Positions 47,992 to 59,090 of a DNA stretch of 64,000 bases are shown one piece after another (within the stretch, counting starts at the first letter, position 1; every line of letters begins with the position of its first letter). The DNA is from Rhizophagus clarus (lineage: Eukaryota > Glomeromycota > Glomeromycetes > Glomerales > Glomeraceae). Made by a program: the position numbers and the translations under genes. The notes under the pieces are model-generated. The model did no database searches, was not told the origin of the DNA, and saw only the letters and a list, made by a program, of their open reading frames with translations. The stretch lies in contig BLAL01000215.1 of assembly GCA_015698045.1 (NCBI GenBank), forward strand, positions 744,001 through 808,000, read 5' to 3'.

Positions 47992-49036
47992 CTGCTGACT
48001 CTCTTGCTAATTCTGCCCATCTCTCTGATATGGCTCCTCTTTTGCCTGTAGTCACATATACTTCTTCGCACAATGTCCGCCTGGTGTATGATAATATTGT
48101 TTGTGAATCCAATCCTAGGCGGCTCTTCAAGCTCCACTTTTAGGCCACCTTTTTGAAGGACCTTTTGTCTCTCAAATGTTTTCAATTTGTCTATTGTTTA
48201 TATAACAAGGACGACTATATAGTTGACTGGGACCTTACTTGGTTTACTCTCAATTTTTCTCCAGTACATGACGCTTCTTTCCAGGCTTCTCATGCTGCAC
48301 GGCATTATACTTTCAAGTTTAAACTCTTTCTCGATGATTTGCCTCTTTTGGAGAAGTTAAAGATCACTCGTTCTGATCTGTACATCGATCTACTTACTTG
48401 TTGCTCATGCCGCGATCGCATGGAGGACTTGATGCACCTGATCCTTTGCTCTAAATGCAGATCCGTTATGCATCAAATTTTACAATCCTATCAAACCATT
48501 TGTTTTCCAAACTTCGAGAAGCTGGGAAATTGGCCGATATGGATCTTACGCCTATGCTCAGGAAACTCTCTTCTCTTTCCTGTTGGACTATTTCTTCTTC
48601 TAATTGGTCCTCTTACGCGCTTATCTGGGGTTATTTACCCACAATGTTTATTGATCTGTTTGTTGATTTATCTATTCCCAAACAGTCTGCTATGAAGATC
48701 GTAGCTGCGATTCACAACAACTTCATCCAGAAACTTAGGAAACGCATCTAGACTCCGCGTACTTATGACAAAAGTAAATGAAAAGACGCGATGAATATTA
48801 CTTTTAAATTGAAAACTACTTCTCGGCCATCTAATTTGCCTGCCACTTCGTATGTGCCTTTCTCTTCTTTACCTCCTCCGACCCATTTCATGACTCCACG
48901 TGACTCTGAAGTTGATTGGATCAAGAACTCGATGACTCAAGGTTTGCCATGGTTTAAACATCTGTCGGGTTTTATGGGTCGTCTAACGGTGCTACTTAAT
49001 AACAGCTTTTGCAGGATGGGATGTCGATCTTTATAG
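47992..49036 (+). pseudogene. Truncated LINE ORF2 C-terminus
   Basis: Contains the end of RNase H (ADSLANSAH), the VDWDL block, a knuckle region (CCSCRDRMEDLMHLILC) and the RLTVLLNNSFCRMGCR end. Stops (TAG in the FKLHF* context near 48140, another near 48750, a TGA near 48780) and a frameshift near 48490 disable it. It keeps a Trp codon (TGG at about 48590, SLSCWTIS) where the full-length copy has TGA. The enzyme core is absent. Confidence 0.8.
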
Positions 49037-49296
49037 TGGGCGTTTTATCTGTTATTATGTTAGCATAGTTGCTTCTACTTTGGTTGGAATATATCAAGGG
49101 GGAAGATCTAGGGAAATTTAGTGTAATGCGATTTATTCTTTTTAGGATAGGTTTATTACTATATTTTTACTTAGGAGACTATATAGCTTTGTTTTTAGTT
49201 AGTTTTATTATATTTTGTTTCTTTTTAAAATTTTTTATAAATTGTATCAGTTTAATAATAATTAATAAAGATAAGGGCTACTATGCCACATTTGCC
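47992..49296 (+). mobile_element. 5'-truncated sibling LINE copy, 1.3 kb
   Basis: It begins CTGCTGACTCTC, equivalent to about 46675 of the upstream LINE (RNase H end), and runs to the same 3' terminus. It lies directly downstream of the upstream copy, sharing the 15 bp repeat at 47977-47991, with a third copy of the repeat at 49297-49311. Sequence divergence from its neighbour is visible throughout, so it is not a simple recent tandem duplication. Confidence 0.85.
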
Positions 49297-49311
49297 TTGA
49301 ATTTAAATTCT

Positions 49312-49480
49312 TTCTTAAAGAAATTATAGATATTAGTCATATGAACCTATTGGCAACAGAGTCCCAAAAATCATAGCAGCTTCTACCATTAATATTGTGG
49401 TAGGCGCGGTTTCTGTCTTGGCATATGTCAACAAGTTCATCCATCATAGCTCAGTTTCAATGAACGTTATAGTGGAAATG
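49312..49480 (-). pseudogene. SANT/Myb-like exon relic
   Basis: The minus-strand frame reads a helix-rich segment (MDELVDICQDRNRAYHNING, then SCYDFWDSVANR) with Trp/Phe spacing like a SANT/MADF-type DNA-binding helix bundle. It ends at the LINE insertion site, so the gene was cut there. Relic exons at 39.5-39.8 kb may be its continuation. Low confidence; too short to name. Confidence 0.3.
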
Positions 49481-50015
49481 ACATGAACGTATGTGGCGAG
49501 ACATTATTAGTTTAGATTTGATTTTTATAATTTGATTTTGTGATAAGTAAAAATTTGAAAGAAAGTCGTAAAATGTTACTTTAAATAAAATTTGAACAAT
49601 ACCTCTTTGGTTTGATTTTATTTCTCGTTCCAATTAAAATTTAATTTATTACACTTTTCATCATTAAACATATTAATTAAATCTCATGCGAATATGGATT
49701 ATTTAAATATAAATATCATGATTAAATCAAAAAATAAAAAAAATCTTAGTTTGATTTCAGTTTCATTTCAATTAAAAAAATTGAAAATCATGTACATGTT
49801 TAATTGTTTTAAATATAAATATCAATATATCATATTTAAAAATAAAACAATTTATTATTAGCACATTCTATTGAATTTTAAATATTTCGCATACATTTCT
49901 TAAAAAAATTAATTTTTTTTAATCAATTTAATTAAAAATAATTATATTCTGATTAAATATTTTGCGTACATTTCTTAAAAAAATCATAAAAAAAATCTTA
50001 TACATCATACATGCA
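49481..50015. other. AT-rich DNA with a short direct repeat
   Basis: No gene. A segment of about 30 bp (AAATATTT.GC.TACATTTC, then TTAAAAAAAT) occurs at about 49878 and again at about 49956. Confidence 0.4.
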
Positions 50016-50219
50016 ATTACTAAATATCATCCTCTTGTGATAAATAAAAAATTACGCAACACAAATTCAATATAAATTTAACAAATTTAACGAAATTTGG
50101 CCAAAATTAATAATTTTTTACCAGAATTATCAACACAAATTGAACACAAATTGAACACAAAATTTGTGGTGCTATGCTGGTAATTTTTATTTATCACAAG
50201 GGGATGATATTTAGTAATT
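50016..50219. mobile_element. 204 bp MITE with 39 bp inverted repeats
   Basis: Arms 50016-50054 and 50181-50219 are near-perfect inverse copies, beginning ATTACTAAATATCATCC and running to GATAAATAAAAA.TTAC. CATGCA lies just outside the left arm, and its complement TGCATG outside the right, so the inverted repeat may extend further. No coding capacity. The interior carries CACAAATTGAA repeats. Confidence 0.8.
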
Positions 50220-50339
50220 GTGCATGACAGTATCATATTTTCTGGCCAATCAAAATTAGGTTGATCCTTGCATGTGATTTAATCATTTAATCATGCACGT
50301 GTTTTTTGTCTTATTTATTTTTGTCTTTTATTTCTTTAT

Positions 50340-50880
50340 TCTTTTGTTCAATATTTTTAATTTTTTTGTCTCTTCTTTCTATTATTTCTTTAATTATATA
50401 CAATATATTTACATATATTTCATAATTTATTGCTTTGCAGGTATAGAAATATTCATTTTTTTTTACCTCTTTGTTACTTTGTATCGTAATACTAACAATA
50501 ATATTCATGTTTCCTTTATTCCTTTTTACTTGTACTTTAATACTAACAATACTAACGATACTAACTATATGTTTATTTTTTCCTTTCTCTTTATTTCTTT
50601 ATTCTTTTGTTCAATTACTTTGCAGATATAGAAATATTTATTTATTAATACTAATTATTTTAATATTAACGTGTTTTTTTTTACCTCTTTATTACTTTAT
50701 GTCATAATACTAACAATACTATCTATGTTTCCTTTATTCCTTTTTACTTGTACTTTAATACTAATGATAATATCCATGTTTCTTTTACTCCTTTTATTAT
50801 TTCTTTAACTCTTTTTACCTTAATACTAACAATACTAACAATATTTCTTTTATCTTTATATCTAATACCAACGTTACTAT
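50340..50880. repeat. Pyrimidine-rich degenerate duplication
   Basis: Two copies (about 50335-50560 and 50595-50790) share TTTGCAGGTATAGAAATATT, TTTTACCTCTTTRTTACTTT, AATACTAACAATA and CCTTTATTCCTTTTTACTTG blocks, with further fragments to 50880. The long ORFs here are low-complexity artefacts. Confidence 0.55.
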
Positions 50881-51049
50881 AGCTGTTTCTCTTCTTTTTA
50901 CATCTAATTGTTTCATTACTCTTTCTTTTTTTACTTTTATATATTCTGTATATAGTAATAAATACTTGTAATTTTTTATAATTTAATTCATATTATATCT
51001 AATAAAATATACATTATATAAACTTATAGTACAAAAATGAATTTTGAAA

Positions 51050-51268
51050 CATTACAAAATATTTATGTAAAATTATGAATTGTCAAAATATTTTAAAAAG
51101 TTGTGAAATATTACGCAATAAAATTACACAATATTACGAACCATAAAATTACGAAACTTTGCATATCATAATATTTTAAAATATTTTAAAAAGTTACAAA
51201 ATATTACGCTTACGCAAACTTGCGGCGGGTCTGAAAACTTACAAAATATTATGATGCGTAATCTTGTG
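51050..51268. repeat. Right subterminal repeats of the 14.76 kb element
   Basis: Multiple short copies of AAAATATT, TTACGAA, TACGCAA and GTTACAAAATATTACGC motifs. They mirror the GTAAGTTTACG motifs at the left end (36540-36610). Such subterminal repeats are often transposase-binding sites in TIR elements; that role is inference. Confidence 0.5.
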
Positions 51269-51662
51269 CAACTTTTCGCACTATAAAATTTCCTGATGTA
51301 ATTCAGTTCTGTAGTGGGTTATAGTTCCATAGTATAAACTTTACCACTGACTCACTTCTTTTGGAGTATTTAATGTAATCTCCTTGTATTTTATGTTAAC
51401 TTGTCAATCAAAATAAAAATAAAAATAACTTGAATAAATAATATTCAAATTTATTTATACATGTTTTCACAAATATTTGAATAGTAATAATGATTATTTG
51501 AATACTCAAGTTATTTGAATAACTCTTATATGATTCCAAACACTATATTCAGTTAGCTAAATTCTACCAAATTCATTCTTAACTTTGAAAAAGTTGGGAT
51601 AAAAATTTCATTAAACTTAAATAAATGTTATAATATTTTAGCAATGTTAATTCAATATTAAT

Positions 51663-53883
51663 ATGGTATGGATAACTCTTTCTCCTGAAAATCGTTTTAT
51701 TAGGAAAGCTGCAGTAACTCAATTTTTTGAGAAAATGATTACCAAGAGAAATATAAACTCTGCTCAAAAACAAAGACAAAATAACAACAACAATAAAAAT
51801 AACAAGAGAAAGAGTCCTATGGATAATAACAATCAGAGACAAGACAAAAATGATATCTTTGTCACTCCTATGTCAGATCCTTCAACTAGACTGATTTCTC
51901 CTATCCAACCTACAGTTAAAGTTAAGAAAGAACTGGTTAATGAAAAAGGTCACAATATTATCAATCCAGAAATAATTATAATTTCAAATGTTGACAGACA
52001 AATTGTCAACAATACCTATGGTGACAATAATGATAAATTTATCTTCGTTCAAAAGATAGCTTTGAATGTTGCAAACCCTTTAGACCTTAAGGTATGTGAT
52101 CTTAAGAAACTCAAAAATACCATTTTCAACAACATCAAAATTCAATTTGATGAACCTTATACAAATGAATCTACTTCTAAATTGGGCAATAATACATCTG
52201 TAGATGATCAGTAAGATGATCAATAGATGCAACTGGATATACCAACCAAAACCTCAGAAGAGCTACAGACTAATCTGAATATAAAAAGTATCACTGTACA
52301 AAAATACTTCATGTATACGCTGCAATCCAACTTTTCTCCTAACAATAAAGTAGATAAAACATACGAGGTGGCACTTCACTTTAAGCAATACAATAGATTT
52401 GTCTCTTCCTTACCTGGAAGAAAGAAAAATGATTCCAGAAAGATGGAAAACATGATTATCATTTCCTTTAACTAAAAAGAAGATTTCCTTAAGGCCTTGA
52501 ACACCACTTACATATAAAAGATCATCACCAAGAACAAATCTGATAATGAACAAATTAAAATAGTGAACTTCAAATTCACTACCAAATACAAGAAAACTGT
52601 CGCTCCTTTCCCATAAGAGAAGGAGGAGGAAAAGAGCAGAACTATCCAAGTACTTGATATACCTTTGTACATCACAAAAAATATAATTTGTAATGCCTTT
52701 TCAATTTTGAGAGAGATTAAAAGAATCAATATCTTACCAGTAGGTCAATACCAACATGCTTACATAACATTCGTCAACAAAAATCCAATTGATCATTTTC
52801 ATCATAAGTGGTCTCATATGATAGGCACCTATTCTGTGTAAGTACTACCAATTCATCTTTCAGAAGAAAAAGAGAAGTAAGGAAAGCATTTAGATTTTAG
52901 ACTCAGGTTGTTAGATTTTCCATTTGGCACAATCGTTTCAGATCTTCTCAAAATCATCAAATAAATCAATGGTAAAACTTGGTTTATTTCTCGCCATCCA
53001 AAGACTTACAAACTGCTACTATATGCATATATACAATTTTTAAATGAAGAAAATCAAAAGATCGCAAAGCAAAATTATTTAAATTCTCAAAAGGGCAAAT
53101 TAAAAACTGTTTATTATTACTCACAAATCTGAATGAAAAACTGAAGATCTGTAATAAATGCGGTTCTCCTGATCATATATATATAGGATGCTCTAATAAA
53201 AACAAAAAATATAACATTGGACACAATAACGTAGAAAACAAAAAAATAAAGAGATTAAATCAAACACTCATTCCTATGCCCAGGTCACCAAGAATCAACC
53301 ATTGAATAAAAATCGCATTACTGAAGATGATACAACCAACAAGAATAAAAAGAATAACGTTTTTCAATACACAAAACCAAATAATACTTCAAAAGTATAC
53401 AGCGAGAATAATATAGAAGATGAACTAAGTTCCAAACATCAAAAATATTTGAAAAACTTAATGAATGCTGCCCTAAATGATATAAAGGGTCAGCTCATCA
53501 ACCAAATGTTACAGATTAAAGAACAAGTCTCATCATTCGGAGTAGAAATCCAAGAATTTTAAGAATCTCGTAATAATTATTATCTTGTCAAATGGAAAAA
53601 TGAAAACATCAATCACAACAAAGTAAACAATAACTCTAAAAGAATTTGTAAAGACTCTGATGATTCTTCATCATCATTAGAATAAGAAATAATTAATGAT
53701 TTTATATTAAAATACCAAAGTCTAGATTCAAAATTAGACTCAGTCATAGGCACTATTAATACTATGTTAACTAATTTCTTTAATTCATTCATAAAAGGTG
53801 AACGCAATCAATATGAATTGGTTGAACTTGAAGGGAAAGGTGAAACTGATTATGAAGGTGATGATAACGATATCATCAAATAA
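51663..53883 (+). pseudogene. LINE ORF1 relic (second LINE family)
   Basis: An open 183-residue start (Asn/Lys-rich) is followed in mostly one frame by RRM-like parts (TIQVLDIPLYITKNIICNAF, VGQYQHAYITFVNK). A CCHC knuckle follows in another frame (CNKCGSPDHIYIGC, about 53150). A coiled-coil C-terminus (53302-53883: LKNLMNAALNDIKGQLINQM) ends it. Stops are mainly TAA/TAG at expected Gln positions (for example 53560 and 53685), plus frameshifts near 53080 and 53290. It belongs to a different, more AT-rich LINE than that at 39.8 kb. Confidence 0.6.
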
Positions 53884-53929
53884 TAATCATCTTGTCTGTC
53901 TTTATTTTAATTGTTTTTAATGATGAAAT

Positions 53930-54900
53930 AACCTAACAAATCAAAAAATATCTTAACTTAATCCAACACTTCTTCACTAAACCTCAAATACTATACACCT
54001 GAAGACAATAAAGTTAATAACAACTTTATCATAGTAACTTTAAACATTAACAAATGGAAGCAATCTGAAATTCATTATACAATAGAATATATGATCAATC
54101 ATCAAATCCAATTATTGGAAGTAACAGAAATAAATATCAATTCATTACAAGCTTGTCTTGTTCAATCAGAATTTTGTAACTAAATAACCTCATATTTTAC
54201 TACAAATGATAATAAAAAGGGATCAAGTGTTGGAATCTTAGTTCAAAACTATTATAAAAAATATATACAATCTTCAGCCACTTTTAAAGGGTGTTTAATA
54301 TACATTGACTTGTATTTCAAAGGCAAGAAGATCAGAGTAATTAACACTTAAATTAACGTACAAGACTCTGAAAAACATGAAGTGTTGTAATTATACACTA
54401 TCATGAAGTAATGGATCACATCAGCTTTATACTACAACAAGCAAATTATCATAATAACATCAATTGGGTCTATTACGAAATTCTTAATAAAGAGCATTGG
54501 CATTAAGAAATCTTTGATTTCTTTAAATCCCAATATTTGATTAAAATTCCTACTTTGGGAATTAATACAGATGAAGTATATACTCACTACCCATACCATC
54601 CTAACGCTTCTTGTTCAAAGCTAGATTATATATAGTGCAGCATCAATTTATTAATATATATACTGAACAAATATAAAATCAGGACTGAATGTACAAAACC
54701 AATAGAAAATCATTGCTTCTAAGACCTTTACAACTCAAAATCTGTCAACCTGGAGATTATTTGAATTGGAATATTTGGATATTATTATTATTAATGTTAT
54801 ATCAGTACTTGTTATATTGAGTATGAACTCTCATACTTACCAGCTTTTAGATGAAATTAAAAGCTAATGTAAATTTACTGAAAAAGATAGAAAACTTCCT
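53930..54900 (+). pseudogene. LINE APE endonuclease relic
   Basis: Directly downstream of the ORF1 relic, in shifting frames: FIIVTLNINKWKQ, LLEVTEINI, GSSVGILVQNYY, IYIDLYFKGKKIRVINT, FDFFKSQYLIKIPTLG and SKLDYI. These are the endonuclease blocks in order, matching blocks of the 42 kb copy such as VDLYFKG..LRIFVVY and RIDYIW. Many stops. No RT follows; the copy ends near 54900. Confidence 0.55.
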
Positions 54901-55123
54901 GAGTATTAAATGGAGACAACAGAGGGTTGTATTCACCTATTATTTTACTTTTTTTGCTTCTCTGTTATTTTTTAGACTTCAGTTCTTATTTTTCAGACTT
55001 TGATGGTTCTTTAGAAATAAAAGTAATATCCAATTTTTTTTTGTTATCTTTTTTTTTGTTTTGTGTTCCTTTATTAACATTCACTTATTTTCAGTTATGT
55101 TTTACCTATTTAACAAGTAGTTA

Positions 55124-55320
55124 AAGCTCCGCATGAGCTGGTTTGAGCCAAGCTACAGTCTGGCTCAGCTCAACTTGAAAAAAAAAATTCTGGCTCAAGC
55201 TACAATGAGTCAAGCCATGAAAATTCTAGCTCAAACTAAAGTGAGCCAAGTCAAGCCGTAAAAAATCCTGACTCAAGTCAAGCTAGATTTGGCTTGGCTT
55301 GAGCTAGCTTGAGCTTTTAT
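55124..55320. mobile_element. MITE-like AGCTC/GAGCT inverted repeat element
   Basis: The left arm AAAGCTCCGCATGAGCTGG and the inverse of the right arm AAAGCTCAAGCTAGCTCAAG share their start and a TTGAGCCAAGC/CTCAAGCCAAGC block. The interior repeats CTGGCTCAAGCTACAATGAG-type units. About 195 bp. No clear target-site duplication recognised. Confidence 0.5.
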
Positions 55321-55540
55321 GTAATTTTAAATTCATTTTTACCAGTATTTAATTTGAACTTTTTAAACTATATTTATAAATTTTTTATTATCCAAAATAA
55401 TAAATTTTACATAAATAATTGCATTATTTAGAAAAAAATTTATTTTTGCATAATATTGTGAACTCTGGAATTGAATTGCGCATATAAAGGTAAAATGTTT
55501 CTTAAAAAGAAGTTAATCGTCTTTAAATTCAAGTTATATA
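55321..55540. other. AT-rich spacer
   Basis: Nothing recognised between the MITE-like element and module copy B. Confidence 0.3.
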
Positions 55541-57930
55541 TATATATGTTCTAATCCAAACCTACAAAAGAAAAGTTAAAGAATGTTAGTAAACGTTCTT
55601 ATATATAAAAACAAAAATTCTGCTCCCACTCTCTTTAAAAACCTTACCTACTCGTCTTTAAAATTCAAGTTTTAGTCCAAACCTACAAAAAAAAGTTAAG
55701 AACGTTAGTAAACGTTCTTATATATAAAAAAAATAATATTGGGAAAATTTACAAGCCTTTCAAGAAAAGTCCGCTCCCTCTTCCCTTTAAGATCCATACC
55801 TAGTTCCAAGTTGCAGTCCAGAATCTACAAAAAAAAAGTTAAAGAACATTACTAAACGTTCTTCATAAAAAAATTAAAAAGATAAAAATATTCTTACAGT
55901 TAAAATGACTGGAAAAAAGCATTTTTTTAAATAACTACCGAAAAAAGTGTTTTTTTAAAAAAAAATTTCAGTTTAAAAAACTGAAAAAAGTTTTTTTAAA
56001 TAATTTCAGTTTAAATAACTGAAAAAAAGTTTTTTTTTACGGCATATTACGTCAGGTATAATTTAAATTAAGAAGTATATTTTATCTGACTTGGATCAGA
56101 TCGGGCAATAAAATTTCAGCTTTTGAGGTACATTTTTTTTTTTTATTTATTATTTATTTCATAGAAACAGTTTTCTTAAATTGAAAAAGTAATTTGTCTT
56201 AATTTCAATATTTCATCACTAATATTTATTTATTTTTTTTTTTACTTTTAGAATATTGGACTCTTAGACGAACTGGACTTGAAAGCATGTAGTTTGGGTG
56301 GGGAATTTTACCTAATTGTTTTAAAGAAATGTAACATTTCTTTTTTTTTACTTTTAGAACGCATATAGCCAGATTTGGGGGTTCTGGGACAAAATATCCG
56401 TATAGGTATAAAAATAGTGTGTAGCCTTCTGGCTACTTTCACGATATACAAATTTTTGATATCTTTATTAAACCCTAAATTAATCTACAAGACCAGAAAA
56501 CATATCAAAATCCAATATCGAATTCAAGCTTAAAATCATGCTGGGCTCAAATCCTGTTAACATATCTCCCTTACCCAAATTTAAAGTTTCCAAAATCAAG
56601 ATGTACACCATCTTTGTTAACACGCTGGCCTTTTTTTAATCCTAAATAATATAACGAAAAAAGTATGCCATATTGCTTGCCTCTCAGGAGAATCACGAAC
56701 ACCGAGGACTAAAGTGTCCGAGCGTGTTCACGGTTCGACCTGTCAAGCCTAATTTACATACCTTATTTTTATGTTATCCTAGAATTAATTCTAGAGCTGA
56801 TTCATTAATGTAAACAAATCCAGGATAAGTCTAACCTCGTAGAGGTTAGATTTATCCTGTCCGGGTATCCAAATTCTTGATTAAAAAAGTATTGAGCATA
56901 TTCTAGTATACTATTAATTTCTTGATATGCTGAAAACTATTCTAAAGTCGATTCATTTTCACAAACATAAGGACAAAAAAGTCTAACCTCAAAAGTCTAA
57001 CCCGAAGTAGTGATATACAGGAAACCATTCTGAAAACATTTTCTTTATGCAATTATTAAGACAAAAAAGTCTAACCTCTATGTCTAACCTCTAAGTCTAA
57101 CCTATAAGTCTAACCTCTAAGTCTAACCTCTATGTCTAATCTCTAAGCCTAACCTATAAGTCTAACCTCTAAGTCTAACCTCAAAGTCTAACCTCTAGGC
57201 GAAAAAAAATAAGTCTCACCTCTAGGGCAGACATATAATGTTCACAGTTGCGGAGCAAGTACACAAGATATGAAAACAAATAAGTCTCACCACAAAGTCT
57301 TACCACTAGGGGCGAATATATTTAAGTCTCACCTCAGCAACGCGCCTTCGGCAAAGTCTCACCTCTAAATCTCACCACTAGGGCAAACATAAATAAGTCT
57401 AACCTCTAATAGCATACAATATATAGGTAGCTGAGAACAGGCAGGAGCATAAGCCCTTTAGGGCGATGCGGATGCCGTTGGAAGAAAAAATATAGCAGGA
57501 ACATGAGCCAGCCCTTTAGGGCGAATGGGCGAATGTGGATGCTATATTTTTTTGACCTATGCTACCATCAATTCTAAAGTATGCTAATATATGAGGCAAA
57601 TATGAATGCAGGAGTTGCACGGAGCATTGTAGGTGCGGAGCATGTAACCAAAACATGGAAACAATAAAGTTAGGCTATCTTGCTTCGCAAGGGTGTAAAA
57701 AAAATTTCGTCTAGCGAAGTATCACTATTAAGTCTCATGCAACGTGCCTTGCAAAGCGCCTTAACAGCCCGGCCCTCTATGTATTATAAATCTTACCTCC
57801 GTAACGCGCCTTCAACAAGTCTCACCTCTAGGGTAGACATATAATGTTCACGGTTGCAGAACACCGAAGGTGCGGAGCATATATACACAAGATATGTTCA
57901 CCTCTAAGTCTCACCTTCTTTTTTCTCTCT
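55540..57930 (+). repeat. Composite repeat module, copy B
   Basis: Three leading units with AAGTTAAAGAA.GTTAGTAAACGTTCTT (55550-55870). A homopolymer zone (55900-56130) is followed by the segment 56390-56950 that matches copy A (13220-13780) in the same orientation, then AAGTCTAACCTCT minisatellites and GCGGAGCAT..ATGT/AACATGG segments to 57930. It is longer than copy A because of expanded short repeats. Decayed Polinton-type PolB sequence begins downstream at 59269 after another insertion. Confidence 0.75.
57060..57205 (+). repeat. 13 bp minisatellite AAGTCTAACCTCT
   Basis: About 11 near-perfect tandem copies with variants TATGTCTAACCTC and AAGTCTAACCTAT. Scattered AAGTCTCACCTCT variants continue to 57910 and also occur at 13840-13900 in copy A. 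Confidence 0.85.
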
Positions 57931-58159
57931 AGATTCAAAAAAATAATCACAGTCTATTTATCCTGCAGTCCTTGTACAAAGGAGGGTCTAACCATCTCTA
58001 TTCGCTGATAGCTCTAGAAGCAATTCATCAATTTCCTTTCGAATCAAAGCATTTTCATTTTCTAGTAATCTATTATTATCCCAAAGTATATTCACATGCC
58101 GGATCTGATAATTGCTCTTATTACAATAGCTATATAGGTCATTATCAATTCCTGTAGGT

Positions 58160-59090
58160 CATATGGGCTGATTTGACCACCTTTAATTAAAATATTGATT
58201 TTGTTACATTTTTATTATACAAAATACTATACAATATACAGTAAATTGAGGGTGAGTATTAAAAAATTTTATTTAATGTTATTATACTATAATTTGGTAA
58301 ATATTTCTTTTAAATTAATATAAATCTTAGCATTTACTATATATGTTAAAAATTCGTATCTCAACTTTAAACGTAAATATCTCCAGATCCAATGATCCAA
58401 TCGGCAAGCTCTTTTTTCGCTCATATAGTCCAGATCAAGGGCTTTCCAAAGAGCCTAAAATTTTAAAAAACGGATCAGTGGATCCCAAGATATTTGCATT
58501 TAAACATGTTAAAAAATTCGTACCTCAACTTTAAACGTAAATATCTCCGGATCTAATGATCCAATCGGCAAGCTCTTTTTTCGTCTATAAAGTCCAGAAC
58601 AAGGGCTTTCCAACAAGCCTAAAATTATAGAAAACGGATCAGTGAATCTTGATATATTTGCGTTTAAAGATAGTAATACAAACTCTGACATAAAATAATT
58701 ATTTTATTGTTTAAAAATATCTATTATAATACCATCTTTTATATGATGTTTTTATTACACTTTCATAAATATTTATAGCTACTAAGACTATATAAATTTT
58801 TATTTTACTTTATATTTTATTAAAATATACTTACTTTTTAATAATATATGTTAAAAATTCCATATATATGAGAAATGGGTTTTTTATTAGTGAAATGGGT
58901 TTTTTCACGTCTCTTTTACATTTAATAATTTAAGTTTTGCAAATGTAAATTTTTGTTCAACTTATTATTTAATCAAGTGATCATCAATCAGATGATTTTT
59001 TGGTATTACAAAACAATTTTGAGTAACGAAAACTGTGAAAATCAATTTAATAACTCTTTTTAATGCAGAGTGAACAAATCAGCCCATATG
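58160..59090. mobile_element. 931 bp TIR element
   Basis: The left end CATATGGGCTGATTTGACCA and the inverse of the right end CATATGGGCTGATTTGTTCA match at 18 of 20. The interior is AT-rich and non-coding except for two direct units (58343-58665). No clean duplication of flanking sequence was found. It sits between module copy B and the PolB gene. Confidence 0.7.
58343..58665. repeat. Two 163 bp units, each internally palindromic
   Basis: Unit starts at about 58345 and 58508 share AACGTAAATATCTCC, GATCC.ATCGGCAAGCTC and GGGCTTTCCAA blocks. Within each, the start AACG/CAAATATCT..GATC is inverted at the end (GGATCAGTG, then ATATTTGC.TTTAAA), so each can form a long hairpin. Confidence 0.7.

Larger units (their letters stand above)
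36529..51284. mobile_element. 14.76 kb TIR DNA element with nested LINEs
   Basis: The left end ATAGAGCGAAAAATTGC (36529-36545) and the inverse of the right end ATAGTGCGAAAAGTTGC (51268-51284) match at 15 of 17. Both ends continue into GTAAG/TTTACG-rich subterminal repeats. Flanks AAAATTTT (36521-36528) and AAAATTTC (51285-51292) form a 7/8 duplication. Without the two LINE copies the element is about 5.3 kb. It carries a decayed minus-strand gene (36902-38423), a 50 bp tandem array and exon-like relics near 39.6 and 49.4 kb. No DDE transposase was recognised, so the superfamily is open. Confidence 0.7.
35535..51424 (+). mobile_element. 5'-truncated LINE relic, split by a nested element
   Basis: It is bounded by a perfect 17 bp direct repeat, ATAACTTGAATAAATAA (35518-35534 and 51425-51441). 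The left part (35535-36528) codes for a LINE C-terminal region, and the right part (51285-51424) is its 3' UTR ending AAAATAAAAATAAAAAT. Everything between (36529-51284) is a later TIR element inserted in the 3' UTR. The LINE copy itself is about 1.1 kb. Confidence 0.75.

Noticed and set aside
50293-50707. 112-aa and 78-aa hydrophobic ORFs
   Set aside because: Translation of T-rich low-complexity duplicated sequence (Phe/Leu/Ile runs), not a membrane protein with any supporting feature.
56690-56760. tRNA-like or tRNA-SINE promoter (GGTTCGACC resembles a B box)
   Set aside because: No matching A box at the right distance, no cloverleaf, and the motif is not conserved in copy A at 13520-13580.
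57060-57420. CRISPR-like array of short repeats
   Set aside because: Repeats are 13 bp, contiguous, and have no unique spacers; the sequence is eukaryotic. It is a minisatellite.
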